DNA from: Macrolepiota albuminosa
Taxonomy: Eukaryota > Basidiomycota > Agaricomycetes > Agaricales > Agaricaceae
Length of the DNA: 64,000 nt
Direction: 5' to 3'
Assembly: GCA_027475525.1 (NCBI GenBank)
Contig: JAMWFC010000053.1
Location: forward strand, 1,550,001-1,614,000
A model generated the notes under the pieces. That model was given only the letters and a program-made list of their open reading frames with translations, had not been told where the DNA came from and searched no databases. Made by a program: the position numbers and the translations under genes. Below are positions 11,719-25,020 of this stretch, one piece after another. Numbering within the stretch: the stretch's first letter is position 1; the number at the start of each line of letters is the position of its first letter.

Positions 11719-13068
11719 CGTTGCCGATGTGGGGGGAGCAACAAAGCAAACACGGGCGGAAGAAGATGGTACGATTCCTCGCCCGTTGCTTTAAGAGTTG
11801 TCCGGACCCTGAGCGAAGCCATCCCCTCGGTTACTTCTTGTCACCATTTTCGGTGTTTGTCCCGATTCGTCTCATTTCATTGTGTCTCTGTTCTACTTTC
11901 AAGACAAAATCAAACTGATAGTCGACTCGACACGTGTAGACAGTCTGAGAGTGCAACTGATCCTCCTGCTAACTCAGTGAGATGCAGAAAAACATCGAGT
12001 TTTAGACTTTAAAGCACATAAGTAGAAGGAGTGTAAATCTATTCTAATCTTGACCTCATGATCTCTCGATCACAAAAGATGTCCTGAGTACATAAGGAAA
12101 GACGTCTTGAGACCCCGGGTAGACGTCAAGTAGCATATGAGTTTTGGGTACATGGCTTCTGTTGAGCGGTCGTTCAGCTTAGTGCTGCTGGGTATCGAAG
12201 GACAGTTCCTTTCTAGTGAGGTCGGAATATGGTACTAAGCTTCGATGAAACAAACGTGCAACAAGGATCTTCTATTAACGATACATTCGGCCTGACCGGT
12301 GACCGGTGACCTCTTGCTTAAATGTCTGGGTTTGTATCCGCGATAGCATCCTTGCCAGCGTGAAGCGACATCCTTCTTGTAGTACTTGAATGGAGGTGAG
12401 AAAATTGACCACCAAAGACAAGGCAGTGAGGCCTCTTTCGACAGAGTTATCACAGTGCGAGCCTAGGTCGGATTGAAACAAGGTTTATAAATTTAAAAAG
12501 AGGTATTCGTTTTGTATTTGAAAAATGGCCCCAGACCTCAGGTTCAGGGCACGTGGTCCGTCTCAGAATGTGATCAGGTGCGGCCCGGATGGAACCAATT
12601 GATCACCGTACAAACAGGAGCGAAAATTGACGAGAGAGGTGAAGTACCAATTGAGCCGTGCATACATAGTGGAAAGAGTCTTGTGGCTCATTGCGGGGTA
12701 AGTAGGACTTGTAGAATTGTGGGGTAACGGAAGAAGCAAAAATAAACGGGAGCCATCATTTCTTTCGGCCCGTCCGACTTCCAGTGATTGTCACGGTGTC
12801 TGATCACTGGGACCGACTCTGACAATGCATGAAACTGCGTCACAATATATCGCAACCATTGAATTCGCCCCACAAAAAAAATGAGAATGAATATGGGCGC
12901 AAAAAAAAAGGCGGAAAATATCACGCTGTGAATGTCGCTTGATTTACATTCGGCCGTGCGCTTCCACAAAGTCCGGCAACCGACAATACCCGAGCTCCGG
13001 AATAAATATTCTCGTCCATCTCTTTCCGAGTTCTTCATTCCGCACTCTTCACATTCACGACATACGAC
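11719..13068. other. Divergent intergenic region
   Basis: It separates the minus-strand gene at 10210 from the plus-strand SDR gene at 13069, so it holds two promoters. No coding signal is convincing. A near-tandem ACCGGTGACCGGTGACC occurs at about 12294-12310. Confidence 0.5.
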
Positions 13069-14418
13069 ATGGCCAACAGACTCGCTCAGGTTTCTGGACA
13101 CATCACCAACACCTACGGACGCGGCCTTCTCGCTGGCGAGGTAGCTATCATCACTGGTGAGTCTTGCGATACTTCAGAGCGCACAACAATTTGGAGCTTA
13201 TGTTTTCACGAACTTTTAGGTGCTGGACAGGTATGACTACTCTCTTTAAAATCGCCATGACACAAACCAAATGTACGACCTTTTCTGTCACAGGGAATCG
13301 GCAGGAGCGCCGCCCTTCTCTTCGCTAAGGAAGGAGCCAAAGTCGTTGTCAGCGAGTACGTGTATCCAGTTTCATGCGTTCCAAAAACGTACTGACATCT
13401 CGCGAATTCATCTAGCATCGACGCGAAGAAGCTCGCTGCTGTCGTTGAAGAGATTAAAGCCGCAGGTGGCGATGCCATCGGTGTTGCGGGTGATGTCGGC
13501 GCGGATGACTTCCCCAAGAAGGTCGTCGACGCAACTGTGAAGTGCGTAAAATTTTTACCTTCAAATGTTTGGCTTGGTATGAACCATGTTATAGGGCATA
13601 TGGCAAGATTAACCACATCATCAACAATGGTCAGTATTCGTATTATGTATGCGCGCGAGCGGCCTAAGACTGACCAATGTAACAGCCGGCTTCACATACG
13701 ACAAGATGCTCCACACGACCCCCGACGATGTCTTCGACGTCATCATCAAAATCCACGTCCGCGCTCCCTTCCGTCTCATCCGCGAGGCTGCTCCCTACTT
13801 CCGCATCAAGGTAATGTCCATCTTCAGATCTTTCTCTGTGTTCATACTGACCTTATATCCAACCAGTCCGACAACCCCGAGAACCGCTCCATCGTCAACG
13901 TCTCCTCGACCACCGGTCTCCACGGCAACGTCGGCCAGACCAACTACGCCGCTGCCAAATCCGCCGTTTTGGGCATGACCAAGACCATCGCGAAAGAGTG
14001 GGGTCCTTTCGGTGTCCGCGCTAACACCATTGCCTTTGGTCTCGTCCACACTCGGTCCGTATTTCCGCCCTTTTGCCTCTTTTTGAACTTGGGGAAGCTA
14101 ACGCGTCGCGGTGGATAATAGCTTGACTGCCGCCAAGGAGAGTGGCGCCACAATCGAGATCGACGGCAAGAAGGTCGCACTCGGTGTCCCTGGAGCTAAG
14201 GGCCCCGCTAAGCCCACAACCGGAGCTTACCCCAACATCCCCCTCAGGCGCGGTGGATCGCCCGATGAGGCCGCTTCGTCTGTGTTGTTGTATGTCCCTT
14301 GTTGCTTTTTTTTCGTGAACGTCGTGCCTGATTTCGTAACTATTTTAGCTTGGCCTCGCCCCTTGCCTCGTATGTTTCTGGACACACTTTGGAGGTCACC
14401 GGAGGTGCCGGTATCTAA
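13069..14418 (+). CDS. Short-chain dehydrogenase/reductase (SDR), NAD(P)-dependent
   Basis: Nine exons: 13069-13156, 13220-13230, 13294-13355, 13416-13541, 13595-13629, 13686-13810, 13867-14054, 14122-14289 and 14349-14418. They sum to 291 codons in frame (290 aa). Exon 2 is a micro-exon of 11 nt that completes the Rossmann motif TGAGQGIG (residues about 29-36). Other family features are NNAG near residue 107, a Ser in IVNVSSTTG, and the catalytic YxxxK in QTNYAAAKSAVLGM. The C-terminal VSGHTLEVTGGAG is typical of FabG-like and peroxisomal MFE-type SDRs. An insertion of about 40 residues after the LVHTR segment resembles the hydroxyacyl-CoA/oxoacyl-reductase branch. The substrate cannot be told from sequence; oxidoreductase activity is secure. 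Confidence 0.93.
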
Positions 14419-17400
14419 AAACAAAATTATATTATTCTTTATGGAAATGTGTATCAAGGATTTGCATTTCATAAGTACTTATGTTATAATCTTGTTGGCG
14501 GAATCTACACTTTTTCTTTCTCAATGCCTCCTGCAAAGATGGTACATAGATCGTTCCTTGCATTCCCGATCGGGAGACCGATGATTTGAAATTTCGAATC
14601 ACTAGCCATTGACCTGGGTTCATGTCCTTGCTCCAGGGTTACTGGCCAATTTCCTGGAAAAAGGAATACCACGATGTAATGGAAGAACAGATAGTGAAAC
14701 AGAAAATTATTTCTAAACCATAATAACAGCATGGGTATACACATAAGAAAAAAAATACAGACTAGCAACTTGGGTTCATAATAGGCCAGTTCAACAACTA
14801 ACGAGTAATTTGTATGGTCATATGTTCCCATTCCCCCCAGGGTCACCATTGCCTCTTCGTGAATCAATTCGCATGCCTTTTTTATATGTGATACATCTGT
14901 CCTAGCCGAGCCCTCTGCAAATCGTATACAAGCAACACCAGTAAGCAACGTCTTTGGCGGGCGGAAAGCCGCGTGTAGAAAAATTTGTTCAGGATGTTAA
15001 AAGTTTCTCAGGAATGAATGGGAGGGTTCCTCAAGGGATTTAGATTTGGGGTCCAACCGGAAGACTGAGCGCAAATGAAGGTGGAGTGACGAGAGACAAC
15101 ATGTCTGAATCTGTCACAAAGTCTGAAAAAATTGGATTCAGAAGATATAGTCTAATTCAAAACGAGCCTTGATCAAACCCGCGAGCGAAACAAGGGTGGT
15201 GACTTGCGGATGTAGCTTCTGAAACCCCTGAACGTCAAAACAGAACTTGAGAGACCGGAGGGCCAGATGTCAATTCCGACAATCAATTCCGACAATCGAT
15301 GACTTTTCCTAGTTACTTTTCACTTGCGCTTTGAAACGTGTCAAAAAATACAGACCGGCAACGCCTTGCGTCGTTCTCAAGAAGGTTGGAGTGACCTCCA
15401 AGGCATCAGTCAAATCTTTGACCCACACAGCAGAGGCATCAAGATTGACAAGGCCCACTGATGCATCAGATTTTTTTTCTAGACAACTGTTTTAACTTAC
15501 TGACGAACGAGACCGACGTTGTGGAAGTTCGTGCAGAATTAGTTTGCAAGTTCGTTGATTGTTTTTAGATGACACTTCTCTCTGTATTCTGGGCAGGCGA
15601 TGGCATGCGGCAACCCCGCGAATCCATAAATGACGCGTGACGAATGTTTCCGAACTTGATGAACAAGGTAGGATAATGCCTTGGAATGATCAAGAATAAT
15701 ACAAATCCGTTATATTTCCGGAAGGTTACCAATAGCGCCACAAGAAGTCGTCCCCACAGTCGCAACTTGTCTTGCCTAAAAGAGTCTCGTTGCCAGACGA
15801 TCGAAGAGGGCTTACTGAGAACGAATGGCTTCATCCCTCGCTTTTCATCCTCTTCCAAGGCGAGATGCAGTGATTCGTCGCGTAAAGAGAAATTGTCTAG
15901 GTATCATATACTCCAGCCGTGGCTTGACCCATGACAGTTCCTCTCGCGTCCAGGTCCTCGGCAAGGGTAAATACGAGTAAATCGATTACTATCATCGGAT
16001 ACGATCAATTATCGCATGAAATGGTGTGGCTACGCCTCTATAATGGTGCCCAGATACTGTGACTATTTACCTTAATCCTACGCGATTGGAAGTCGCTATC
16101 GAAAATCCATTATATGGTGTCAAAACCCAGCCGAGACTCGTAGGAGCACGTAGTCACCGGTCGTAATCGGATATGTCCCGTACGTTGGGAATGTGGGAAG
16201 CACAGCGATTGGTGATTTCCAAAGCACTGGTCCACGGAGAATGAATTGCCTCCAGTGAAACTATACTGGTGCCTTATCCACTCCTCGAAGGTGATGGGAC
16301 TCCTTGTACAGTCGAATTGGATACCAGGAAGCTTAAGCCTCCCATTGGCAAGCACCAGCGTCAAGGATATGATTCACGAGCGGCTAGTCGACAAGCTTCG
16401 TCTGTCAGAATGTACCAAAACAACATGTATGCACTTCCTTGCTTGAGTATTGAAGTGAACAACGCAACCACGTGACCTTTGATAGATTACCGACTTTGAC
16501 TTCGCTGACTTGTCTTTGGCCGCTGTAGCCTCTTTTAAATGGGAGGCACATGCGCATCACTCGGTTCCAGGTTCTTCTATCCTGCTCACAAGTCCATTTA
16601 CATCAGCCATGGCGCTCCCTTCGCAGACGTCGGGAACATTCTCGAACCCTTCTGGGAGTTCTGCCCATTTTTTGTCAGCAGAATTGGACCCAAATGTGAT
16701 GCCGATCCCATTGTGGATTCAACGTGGGCTGGACTACATACCTCGAGCCACTCAGCCTTATCAATGTGACATGCCATTCAGCCCTGCTTCTGTCAGTGTT
16801 GGGCAAGCTCAGCAGCAAAGTTTGACTTAAGTAAGAAATACGACTTGAGAGTATGAGTTCATGCATGCCTCAAAGGCCTTGGTCTGGGTCACTCACCACT
16901 GCCTTAAGACATGTCCAAAAGATTAGATTGTGATCCCACCGTGGGCAATCGCAAACTCCTTTGAACGGCACTATGGCACATTCAACATTACAATGACTTT
17001 GGTGAGTATTGTTCAGTTAGTTTTGCCTGAAGATTTTACAAAAGGCAGGCTTATCTTCAGAGTAATGGTACAATCAGTGTACAAAATTGGCACAAGTTGG
17101 TTTTTGACAATATTGAGTTATATGTGGCATATCATATCCATATGGGTTTTTCCAAGAATGTCATTGTCAAGCAGGATATTCGATGACGGTGCATGTAAAA
17201 GCTACGTGTTCTCACTAATGCATTTTGGCTTCTGGAACGCATTGCCTGTCCTGAGTAAAAGCTGGTTACAGTAAATTTGGTTAACCAATGTCTAAGAAGG
17301 TACCCAGTGCAAAATGAAAAAAAAGAACCTCAATCACAAAGCACTTGGCAATGTTGCCCCAAAGACAAGAAAAACATTCATTATGCATAGAGATCAGGGG

Positions 17401-17653
17401 AGTCAGGTTGTCATTAGATGTAACCAGAGAATTTTGGACATTCTTGATCCAGGTTCATCCATAGCCAATATTCTTGTACCATGCAGGAGCAGATGTGAGC
17501 GGTCATGTGCATTAAGGCAGTAGAGTCCAGAAGTTTTTATTATAAGGCCTCACTGGAATATTTCTTATATATAAGTGCTAAACTTGACGTGAACGTTGGC
17601 CTTGGAAAGGATCGGGAGAGCTGTATTTAGAATGGATGAGACTATTCATGTAA
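14419..17653. other. 3.2-kb stretch without a supported gene
   Basis: Frames at 16539-16769 (+) and 16110-16364 (-) have somewhat protein-like composition but no recognisable domain, start context or splice partners; they could be remnants of a lost gene. From about 16900 to 17560 the sequence becomes AT-richer and may be transposon debris. Nothing else is supported. Confidence 0.4.
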
Positions 17654-17736
17654 TGTCCCATGGCTTAGTTGGTTACGGCGTCCGACTGTTATTTCTCTCA
17701 ATCGGAAGATCGAGAGTTCAAGTCTCTCTGGGACAG
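17654..17736 (+). tRNA. tRNA-Asn (GTT) with a 9-nt intron
   Basis: The acceptor stem TGTCCCA pairs with TGGGACA, discriminator G. The anticodon stem TCCGA/TCGGA closes a loop that becomes CTGTTAA, anticodon GTT, once nine bases (TTTCTCTCA) after position 37 are removed. The T arm GAGAG-TTCAAGT-CTCTC pairs perfectly. The D arm is weak at its inner pairs. Without the intron the gene is 74 nt. A second, nearly identical gene lies at 28517-28597 on the other strand, differing mainly in the intron. Confidence 0.9.
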
Positions 17737-19687
17737 TTGCGTCTAGCAATCGGTGTTTTTGCAGGTAAAGTGTCCCTAAGTGAGGTATTACAACGTTGTG
17801 ATTAACATCTTTTCCATTGGGTCCGAACCTTTCGCCCTAATAGATGCCATCCACGTTTTCTCGTTGTTTTCTCCCGGCAAGATCGAACTTGCTCACAAAA
17901 AATGTTCATGCAAACCATAATTTATTCAGATGTACTACGATGATCGTCTCCGATAACCAAAATAAGCGACAGAAACACCGAACAAGATGTTATTAGATTT
18001 CGAGAGCGAAAAATTGTTACCATAGGACATTGAAAGTGGATGAAGGAAGAGGCACAGCAGGCAAAAAGGGAACTGAAGAAGTCATAGTTGGGTTTGAACA
18101 GAAAGAGGCCGAAATGACCAAGGAAAGATCACATCGAATTTGGATATTGAGGAACCAGAGTGCAGTATCTGAGATTACTCGCTATTAAATGAGTGATCCT
18201 TGTTAGTAATGCATTGAACTCTTGTCGGGTGGAGGATGATCGTAAGCCAATTGGAAATGCTGGGACCGGGAAAACGTTGGAAATATTGGTCGAGACGAAA
18301 TGAGTCCGTGCCATAGGCTCGGCAAATATAACATCAGCCGCTTTGGCCAGTAAGACGTATATATGTAGGATGGGGTGGGGTCACCATATGATGGTATCTG
18401 GAGGTAACGCGAAGTCGATTTTCTGATGGCGGGCGTAAATAAAGGTTCAAACATTGCAAAAACTTGATCAGAAAGATAAGAGGTCATCTCGAGCTAGGTT
18501 GGATGCTCAATGGAATTCACCTGCACTGTTTCCAGTAGGAAGAGTCCAGTGATAGAGAGCTACGATCAATTTTTGAGTTCTACTCACATCTCTTGACGCT
18601 GGCTATGCAAGTGGTACACAGTTTCCTAAAAAAAATACAAGTCGAAGGTATGCAACTCGAATTTTAATCGACGTCTGATACGAAGAGCGTGACACCGAGT
18701 ATGATTTGGAGTAATTGACGACAAGGGTCCAAGATATAGTTTCCCGGAACAGTGTCTGGATCTTTATAGATAAGTACAGAATCAAAGTCTAAGGAAGTCG
18801 AATTTCGATTGTGCACTGTGAAAGTTGTCCCTTGTCAGTGGAACGTGGGACAGAAAGCTGATCAATTTTCCTTCACGTACAAATCGGGTAAAATTCGAGT
18901 TTGGGCAACCCTCTGTTACTTTCCTGAAATAGAACAAGTCACCTCGTTCCACCTCTTCACCGCGTCAAGCCTAAATCCCGACGGCGGTGGCATGATGGCA
19001 GCTATTCCTTGCATCAGAATGCTTCTCCTATGTCTCACAAGAACTCTCGACTACATTAACCGGATCTCTCGTATTCAATACCGAAGACTAAGCAGTTATC
19101 CATCCTCTCAGGTATTTCGAAGAATTTAGGCCTAAAGCTTGGAGCTTGTTCGCTGAGGTGCCAAGGAAAATGTACAGACGCCCGGTCCGAATTGATGACA
19201 TAGCTAAGGGCTGTGCTCGCCCACTGTTATTAGTTGGTTAGCGACGTCCAGGATTCCGTCTTTCTCGACCTCCTGGACTTCAGATATGACTTGTTTCTCT
19301 TGTCTCTACCAGGGCAACATGGTCACCTTGCTCTAGCAAAAATCTCCATGTTGATATCCTTAATCGTTCAAGTGCTTAGTGGTGTGGGTCCAAGGACTGA
19401 TCACATGTGAAATAACAGAAAAGCATAGTGTCCAAATCCGACTTAGAGGCGGAAGAGATCTTGTAAGAGCAATAAGGACATCATACTTACACCTGTCATG
19501 GCACAAATTTGCTCTCTAGACTGCTTTCATGTTGTGCTTATGATTTGACTCGGATACAACACAACACGCCTCTGATAACTACTGTGGGCGGTCGGGAATA
19601 ATGATCTAAACAAGAGCTAAAGTCCGGAATTGATCCAAGCATTCCTTGACTGCGGGCAATGAATAAATCCCTCATCTTCTCTCTCTC
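17737..19687. other. Intergenic stretch, nothing recognised
   Basis: Short frames on both strands (for example 18203-18487 minus and 18809-19129 plus) lack family motifs or splice partners. The final part is the upstream region of the F-box gene. Confidence 0.45.
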
Positions 19688-21180
19688 ATGTCCTCCGTCG
19701 TTCTTCCCTTCGATCTATTGGGCAAAATTCTTAGCTGTTTGGAAGTTGATGGAAAGGACGATATACTTAAGAGTTGTGCTCTCGTCTGTCATACTTTCTT
19801 CAATATTACTCGAGAACTCATGAACAGGAATGTGTGGGTTGGCTGGTGGACACACGAGGCATGCAATCGGCGGCTCGATACTTCAGCACCGTTTGCACGG
19901 CCAAAAACCGAGCTCATCAAGAGCTTTTGCATTGACGGCAAAGGGTACCTGATCTGGGACCCCGCTGAATGGCTGACCAGTATTCTCTTGCACGACTTTA
20001 CGAGCCTCAGAGAACTTTCGCTGCGCGAAATGAACTTCAATGGTTTGTCGGAGGCGATTCGTAATAGGCTAGAAGAAGTCGTTCGTTCGAGACCTTTACA
20101 AAGTCTCAAATTACACTCGGTGCAGTTTCCTGAGTCGTTGCTCTATGGTACGATTGGACTCAAGCACCTCACCATGATTAACGCTACATTTCTTGAGGCC
20201 CCATATACTTTGAATGAAGTCAAAGTCAAACCACCGGTCTTACATACCTTGACAATCTATGCAGATCGCGGGTGGCACCAGTTGCCGCCCTCAGATCATC
20301 CAATTAGTCGTACTATGAAATGGCTTCTGGAAGGAAATAAGACGATTGGACTGGTTCCTGTGGATCTTTCAAAACTCAAGGGCATCAATATCAGATCCAG
20401 TCTCTTGAAATCCGTGATGTTCCAGGACGATGAGCTAAACCAGGTTCTCCGACGATGTCGTGCCACACTCAAGCACATCAAGCTCACTGCTTCTTTCGAA
20501 GGTACGAGTACTGAGATGACATCCGATTTTCCAGAAATGTAATCACTCTTACCCCAGTTAATGATACTATTGATTTACACTTTGAATGCCTTGAAGCTAT
20601 TTCTACACTGCACATTCATTTTCCCGTCATGAGGGATGATCTGCTTATTTGGCTGGCCAAGACACTTCGTTCATTGGCAATGTCTCATTCATTACATGTC
20701 ATAACTATCAGCTTGAAGTGTAATCGCGACGTCGAATCAGTTGAGAGACTCAACTGGAAAGATTTCAGCAGCATCGTGAACGAAACTTTCGAATTTTCCC
20801 CTTCATGGCACCTAGATATCGTTCTTTGTCAAGATAGAGCTCCAGGTTTCATACTAGAGTTTGGAGACGGAGAGAAAACAGCTATCCATGAGCTTAGGAG
20901 TCATTTGCCAAGCTTTGACAATTTTGTGTCTGTTCGAAAAGGAAAAGTTTACGGTAAATTTATATACAATGCGCTTCTTTCACCGCTTCAACTGATGTAT
21001 CGCTATGCCAGAATGGGAATTCCTACAGCACCATTTTTCCTGGGAAATGTACGACTAAGAACCATGAAAACCGGGCAGGATGAGAATATGTATTTTTTTA
21101 GTATTATTAGAGTAGACAAGACAATATCCGGAACGGAATATAAACAAGGAATTGGGGCATATGGGTATCTATGGTTTTGA
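19688..21180 (+). CDS. F-box protein
   Basis: The start MSSVVLPFDLLGKILSCL is followed by DILKSCALVCHTFFNITREL, the pattern of an F-box (residues about 6-45), which binds Skp1 in SCF ubiquitin ligases. The rest has leucine-rich, repeat-like segments (LRELSLREMNF, LQSLKLHSVQF) that would select a substrate. The frame at 20540 runs into a stop, but a 56-bp intron at 20502-20557 (GTACGA...CCCCAG) joins it to the next frame. Exons 19688-20501 and 20558-21180 sum to 479 codons (478 aa). The stop overlaps the 3' end of the convergent deaminase gene. Large lineage-specific F-box families are usual in Agaricomycetes, so the target is unknown. Confidence 0.82.
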
Positions 21181-22391
21181 AACGAATCTACAGTTCATGC
21201 TCATTTTGCTGACGAGTCTGACTTCCTCTTCAGACAGTCCAAGTCCGAAAGGTTGTGGCGCCATTAAAAGTGCGTATTCGCCCAAAAGAGAAGTGCGGAA
21301 GGGAAGAGCGTCATCCGTCTGCAGAAAACATCAATCAGCTCACAAGCGGAATTACAGCTCATAAAACTTACACAAATTGCAATAGGATGTTGATGTTTCA
21401 AATAATGTCTGATATGGTGAGCATCAAGAGTGGGAACAGTTTTGCATCTATAGATCATAGTGGAATTCAGTGAGACAAACTGAATATCCAGAATACGAAC
21501 AAGAGATTGGAGCTAAGGCAAATTTCTATGCAGGCATTCTTGTCAACAACAATCTTTCTTGCTTCCTCATCTAAGAAGGTTGCGTGTCCAAGTCTATCTG
21601 GAGAGAACGACAACAATTCTAAGGTATCTTGAGATGTGTTGTGTACTGTCTGATGATTCGATTGGTCATAGACGTAAGTATATGATAAAACACTGCCCTG
21701 AATCGGAACTTACTTCTGCTATATGAAGAGTGATGCCCAGTCCCGCCTCCTTCGCTTCCTTGAAGTATGTCCTAAACGCCGCTGGGTTCCCAGCCGTAGG
21801 ATCCCCGCATAAGTCAACACCAACCACAGGCTCTCCCTCGGCCTTTAACATCTTTGCAAGTTTCACGCACTCACTCATAGCTTCCGGAGTCATTTTTCTG
21901 TCCATACTAACAATGAGACCAACACGATCGGCTCCATAAGCCTTCATTTCCTTCAACACGACCCTTAAATACTCCTCCCGTGACATCTCGGGCGTCACTT
22001 TTGGAGTCGTGCGTAACTCAAGATATGTGCACTGCGGGTTTTCACCATCCAAGAATAGAGAGAGGACGGCGCGAACGGCCCTGGCCAGAGCAAGAGGGGT
22101 AGCCATGAGTGCATAGATCGCGGGAAATAGGTCAAAAAAGTCATGGATAGCGTTTAGAGACGGACCGCTCATCAGTGTATTGATCCCTGATTGTATCACA
22201 TCATTTGAGATGGCCTTGGAGGAAGCAGGAGACGCTAGATGTTCATGAGCTAGTTCCTGTAGGACTGAGATTGGTATAGAGCCATTCAAGTGAGCATGAA
22301 GCTCCGCTTTTGGGAGATTTTGAATGAAAGTTATCTGTTCTTGGGTCAGAACGCTGAGAGCGTCCGCTGCTGGTCCTGAGATAGCAATCAT
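21169..22391 (-). CDS. Adenosine deaminase-like protein (ADAL/MAPDA type)
   Basis: Four exons on the minus strand: 22391-21714, 21649-21501, 21447-21372 and 21318-21169, with introns of 53-64 bp, sum to 351 codons (350 aa). Family motifs appear in order: LPKAELHAHLNGSI near residue 29 (zinc-ligand HxH), HIAE near residue 226 (catalytic Glu), SPDRLGHATFLDEEA, CIEICLSSNLLCKTV, and HPIAICTDDALPFRTSL near the end, with the Asp pair that binds zinc and substrate. The motif set fits the N6-methyl-AMP/adenosine deaminase-like subgroup more than classic ADA. The protein would be cytosolic, acting in purine salvage and removal of modified AMP. The gene is complete, and its stop lies within the end of the convergent F-box gene. 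Confidence 0.92.
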
Positions 22392-23143
22392 TCTTCTATC
22401 AGCCTGGAATTCTGAAGTCGTCTTTGATGGTCAGAAAGTTCGGGAGATGTCTGATGCGAGACTTCGCACCTACACGACGGAAGTCAACAATAAACCAGAA
22501 TACTAGTGCAATCTCTATTTGGCTAGTCAATTTCTATCGCCTAATGTAAAGATGAGATCTTATCTTATCTGAACAGGAGGCCAAGTTGTACGATCGAAAG
22601 TGGATACTGAACTACCGAATGGACAAACGACTAGAATAGGCATCAGTCTCATCTATCACTGCCAAATGCCACTAGTGGAAAAAATTTATATGGGAACGTT
22701 CCCAGTCCCTGGTACAACGCCATCATTGCTCTTCATATATGCCTAGGTCGACGGAGGAAAAACCATATGATATCTTTCATAGCATCTTACAGACTTCTGA
22801 TGTGTCGGAAAAATGCTGATGGTCGGGTCAGACAGAATCTTTAGACAGACCCAATTGTCTCAGGCCAAATCAGACAAGCGTTGGCGCATAAGACAAGATC
22901 AGCCTCATTATGCCATATCAGCGCTGGTTAGATGTGCGCGTGCCAAACCAGGCCCAATGGAGAGGGCTTGACAGCCTGATTTGACCTAATCTGGTTTTGA
23001 ACCTGATAAGGTATCTGAGATTTTTCCGACATGGAATTGTGATTACATCTCGCAGTGCATCGTTATACGACTCTACCTCGACAATTATAGCTTGATTTAA
23101 AAGAACCCTCTTCATTCTCTCGATAATCGACGACGTCAAGACC
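22392..23143. other. Divergent intergenic region, 750 bp
   Basis: It holds the promoters of the deaminase gene (minus) and the DUF6533 gene (plus). No coding or repeat signal is seen. Confidence 0.5.
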
Positions 23144-24726
23144 ATGGTGCCTATCCGCATACAAGTGTATGTACTTGATCTGTTAACATTTATCTCGACG
23201 CATCTGAGCCCTCTCAATGTCAAATTTGCAGCATTAGCGAAACCTACATCGCCCTCGTGTCATATAGTGTGTCACCCGTCCTTATTCTCTCCCCTCATTT
23301 TAAAATCATGTTGGCAGCTTTGCTTTACTATGATTATGCGTTGACACTACCTGCCGAGGTTGACCGATTTTGGTCAACGGGAAGGATGTCATGGACTTCT
23401 ACCTTCTTTTACCTCAATCGCTACTTGAGTCTTTTTGGTCATATTCCTGCCATTGTTCAACGCCTATGGATATCTAAATCATCCGATAACGCACAGGTAA
23501 TGATCATCTTCATCCACACGAGTTTGCATCTTCCCCGACGAGCGTTTCAGATGTGAGAATATGCCTTCTCATACCTCACAAAGCTGTTCATAAGGCTGCT
23601 TGCTTAGATGCGCTTCTTTAACCATATATCATAAGTATCTCATACTGGTCGTTCAAATTATCGTCGGAAGTATGTACAACGTCACGGTTCACTTCCAGAT
23701 TTTTCATTGACGACCTACTACCCATACAACAGTACTTCTCATAATACGGACCTATGCGCTATACGACCGAAACTTTCGAGTCCTTCTCTTCCTCTGCTCT
23801 TGCGCCCTGGCTGCTATTATCTTCGGTGTAGTAAGATTCCAGACCTTCCTCTTATCATAAAACCTTACAGTTATCAATCAGTGGTCAGTGGCGACCGAGC
23901 AGGGCTCTACTGCAACTTTGGTCAGTCCACAAATAGTCTGTACTCTACCGCCAGATAGCCATGAGTGAGCAGTGTAATAGACTACTCATATACTGGACTG
24001 ACCTGAAGCCGCACTAGTGCAAACCGTTCGTTCGTTCTTTTAACTCACTCAAACGATGACTGACAGTATCGGTTTACGGCTGATCCTTGGACAGGCACCG
24101 CTAATGCGTGGATCGCGATGCTCCTGTTCGATCTCCTCATATTTAGTATGACTGCGTATAAATCATGGAGATCGGGTCATAGAGCTCGTGGGTCTCTTTT
24201 CAAGGTTTTACTCCGTGACGGTATGCTTTCCACATGGTGGTTTTTCTTCCCATAACTCAGGCATTACTTTAGGCACAATATACTTTGGGCAAGCGATAAC
24301 AAATCCTATTTATTCGCACAGATATACTGACACACCATCGAAGAATCATGGCCATTCTTGAGCTCGTGACTGTTATCACATTCTACGTAGCTTCACATCC
24401 CTATTTTCCGTTTCTTTAAAAACCTTAACGACTTCCATCTAGGTTCTCCCCGTACATACTTCCCAAATTTCACGCCTTTGAGGTTTTTTGACCCGGCTAC
24501 TTTCAGGGCTATCTCCGAGGTTCAACGGCAACATTCGCCACAGTGTCCGTCCTCATTCTCTCCTTCCATCACAATAAATGTATTTCTAATAATTGACTAC
24601 AGAGTATCGAGCACGATGATAAGCAGGCTCATGCTCAACCTTCGCGACCCCAAATACTCAATGCAATCGACTCTGCCAACGTCGCGGTCGACACTTGTTT
24701 TCAATTCGAGAACCTACGATTGTTGA
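23144..24726 (+). CDS. DUF6533-family multi-pass membrane protein
   Basis: The N-terminal domain is clear after two short introns (23167-23231 and 23267-23317): YIALVSYTLLYYDYALTLP, then EVDRFW and FFYLNRYLSLFGHIP. This is the basidiomycete DUF6533 signature. Later exons give CASLTIYHKYLILVVQ (near 23610), IIRTYALYDRNFRVLL (near 23745), a segment with AWIAMLLFDLLIFSMTAYK (near 24115), MAILELVTVITFY (near 24349) and STMISRLMLNLRDPKYS (near 24614). Together they indicate about seven membrane helices and a short polar tail. Exon borders between 23496 and 23720 could not be fitted cleanly, so an additional intron or a small lesion is possible. The function of this expanded family is unknown. Confidence 0.78.
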
Positions 24727-25020
24727 TTTTGCCCCTGATACCCATACACAGTGCTCGCAAGAGCGAACTACCCCAACCCGGTGCGTCGATCATTGTAAGT
24801 GGTTTTTTGATAGGCTGTCTCTGATGTAGTTCTGCAGGCATAGTATTATAATACTGCTTTAGCTATGCATATAGCAGAGAGGTAGACACCAAAATCAAAT
24901 CATCCAGCAGACCCTGAAAATACCAAGTTTCTTATCCTACGCATACTACAAATTATAATTTACATGAATAACAAAAGCGCGAAAAAAATGAAGAACACAA
25001 ATGTCCGGTTTCCACCTCCC

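Noticed and set aside
16110..16830. Open frames on both strands considered as a gene
   Set aside because: No recognised domain, no consistent splice partners, and the two strands compete; kept only as a possible relic.
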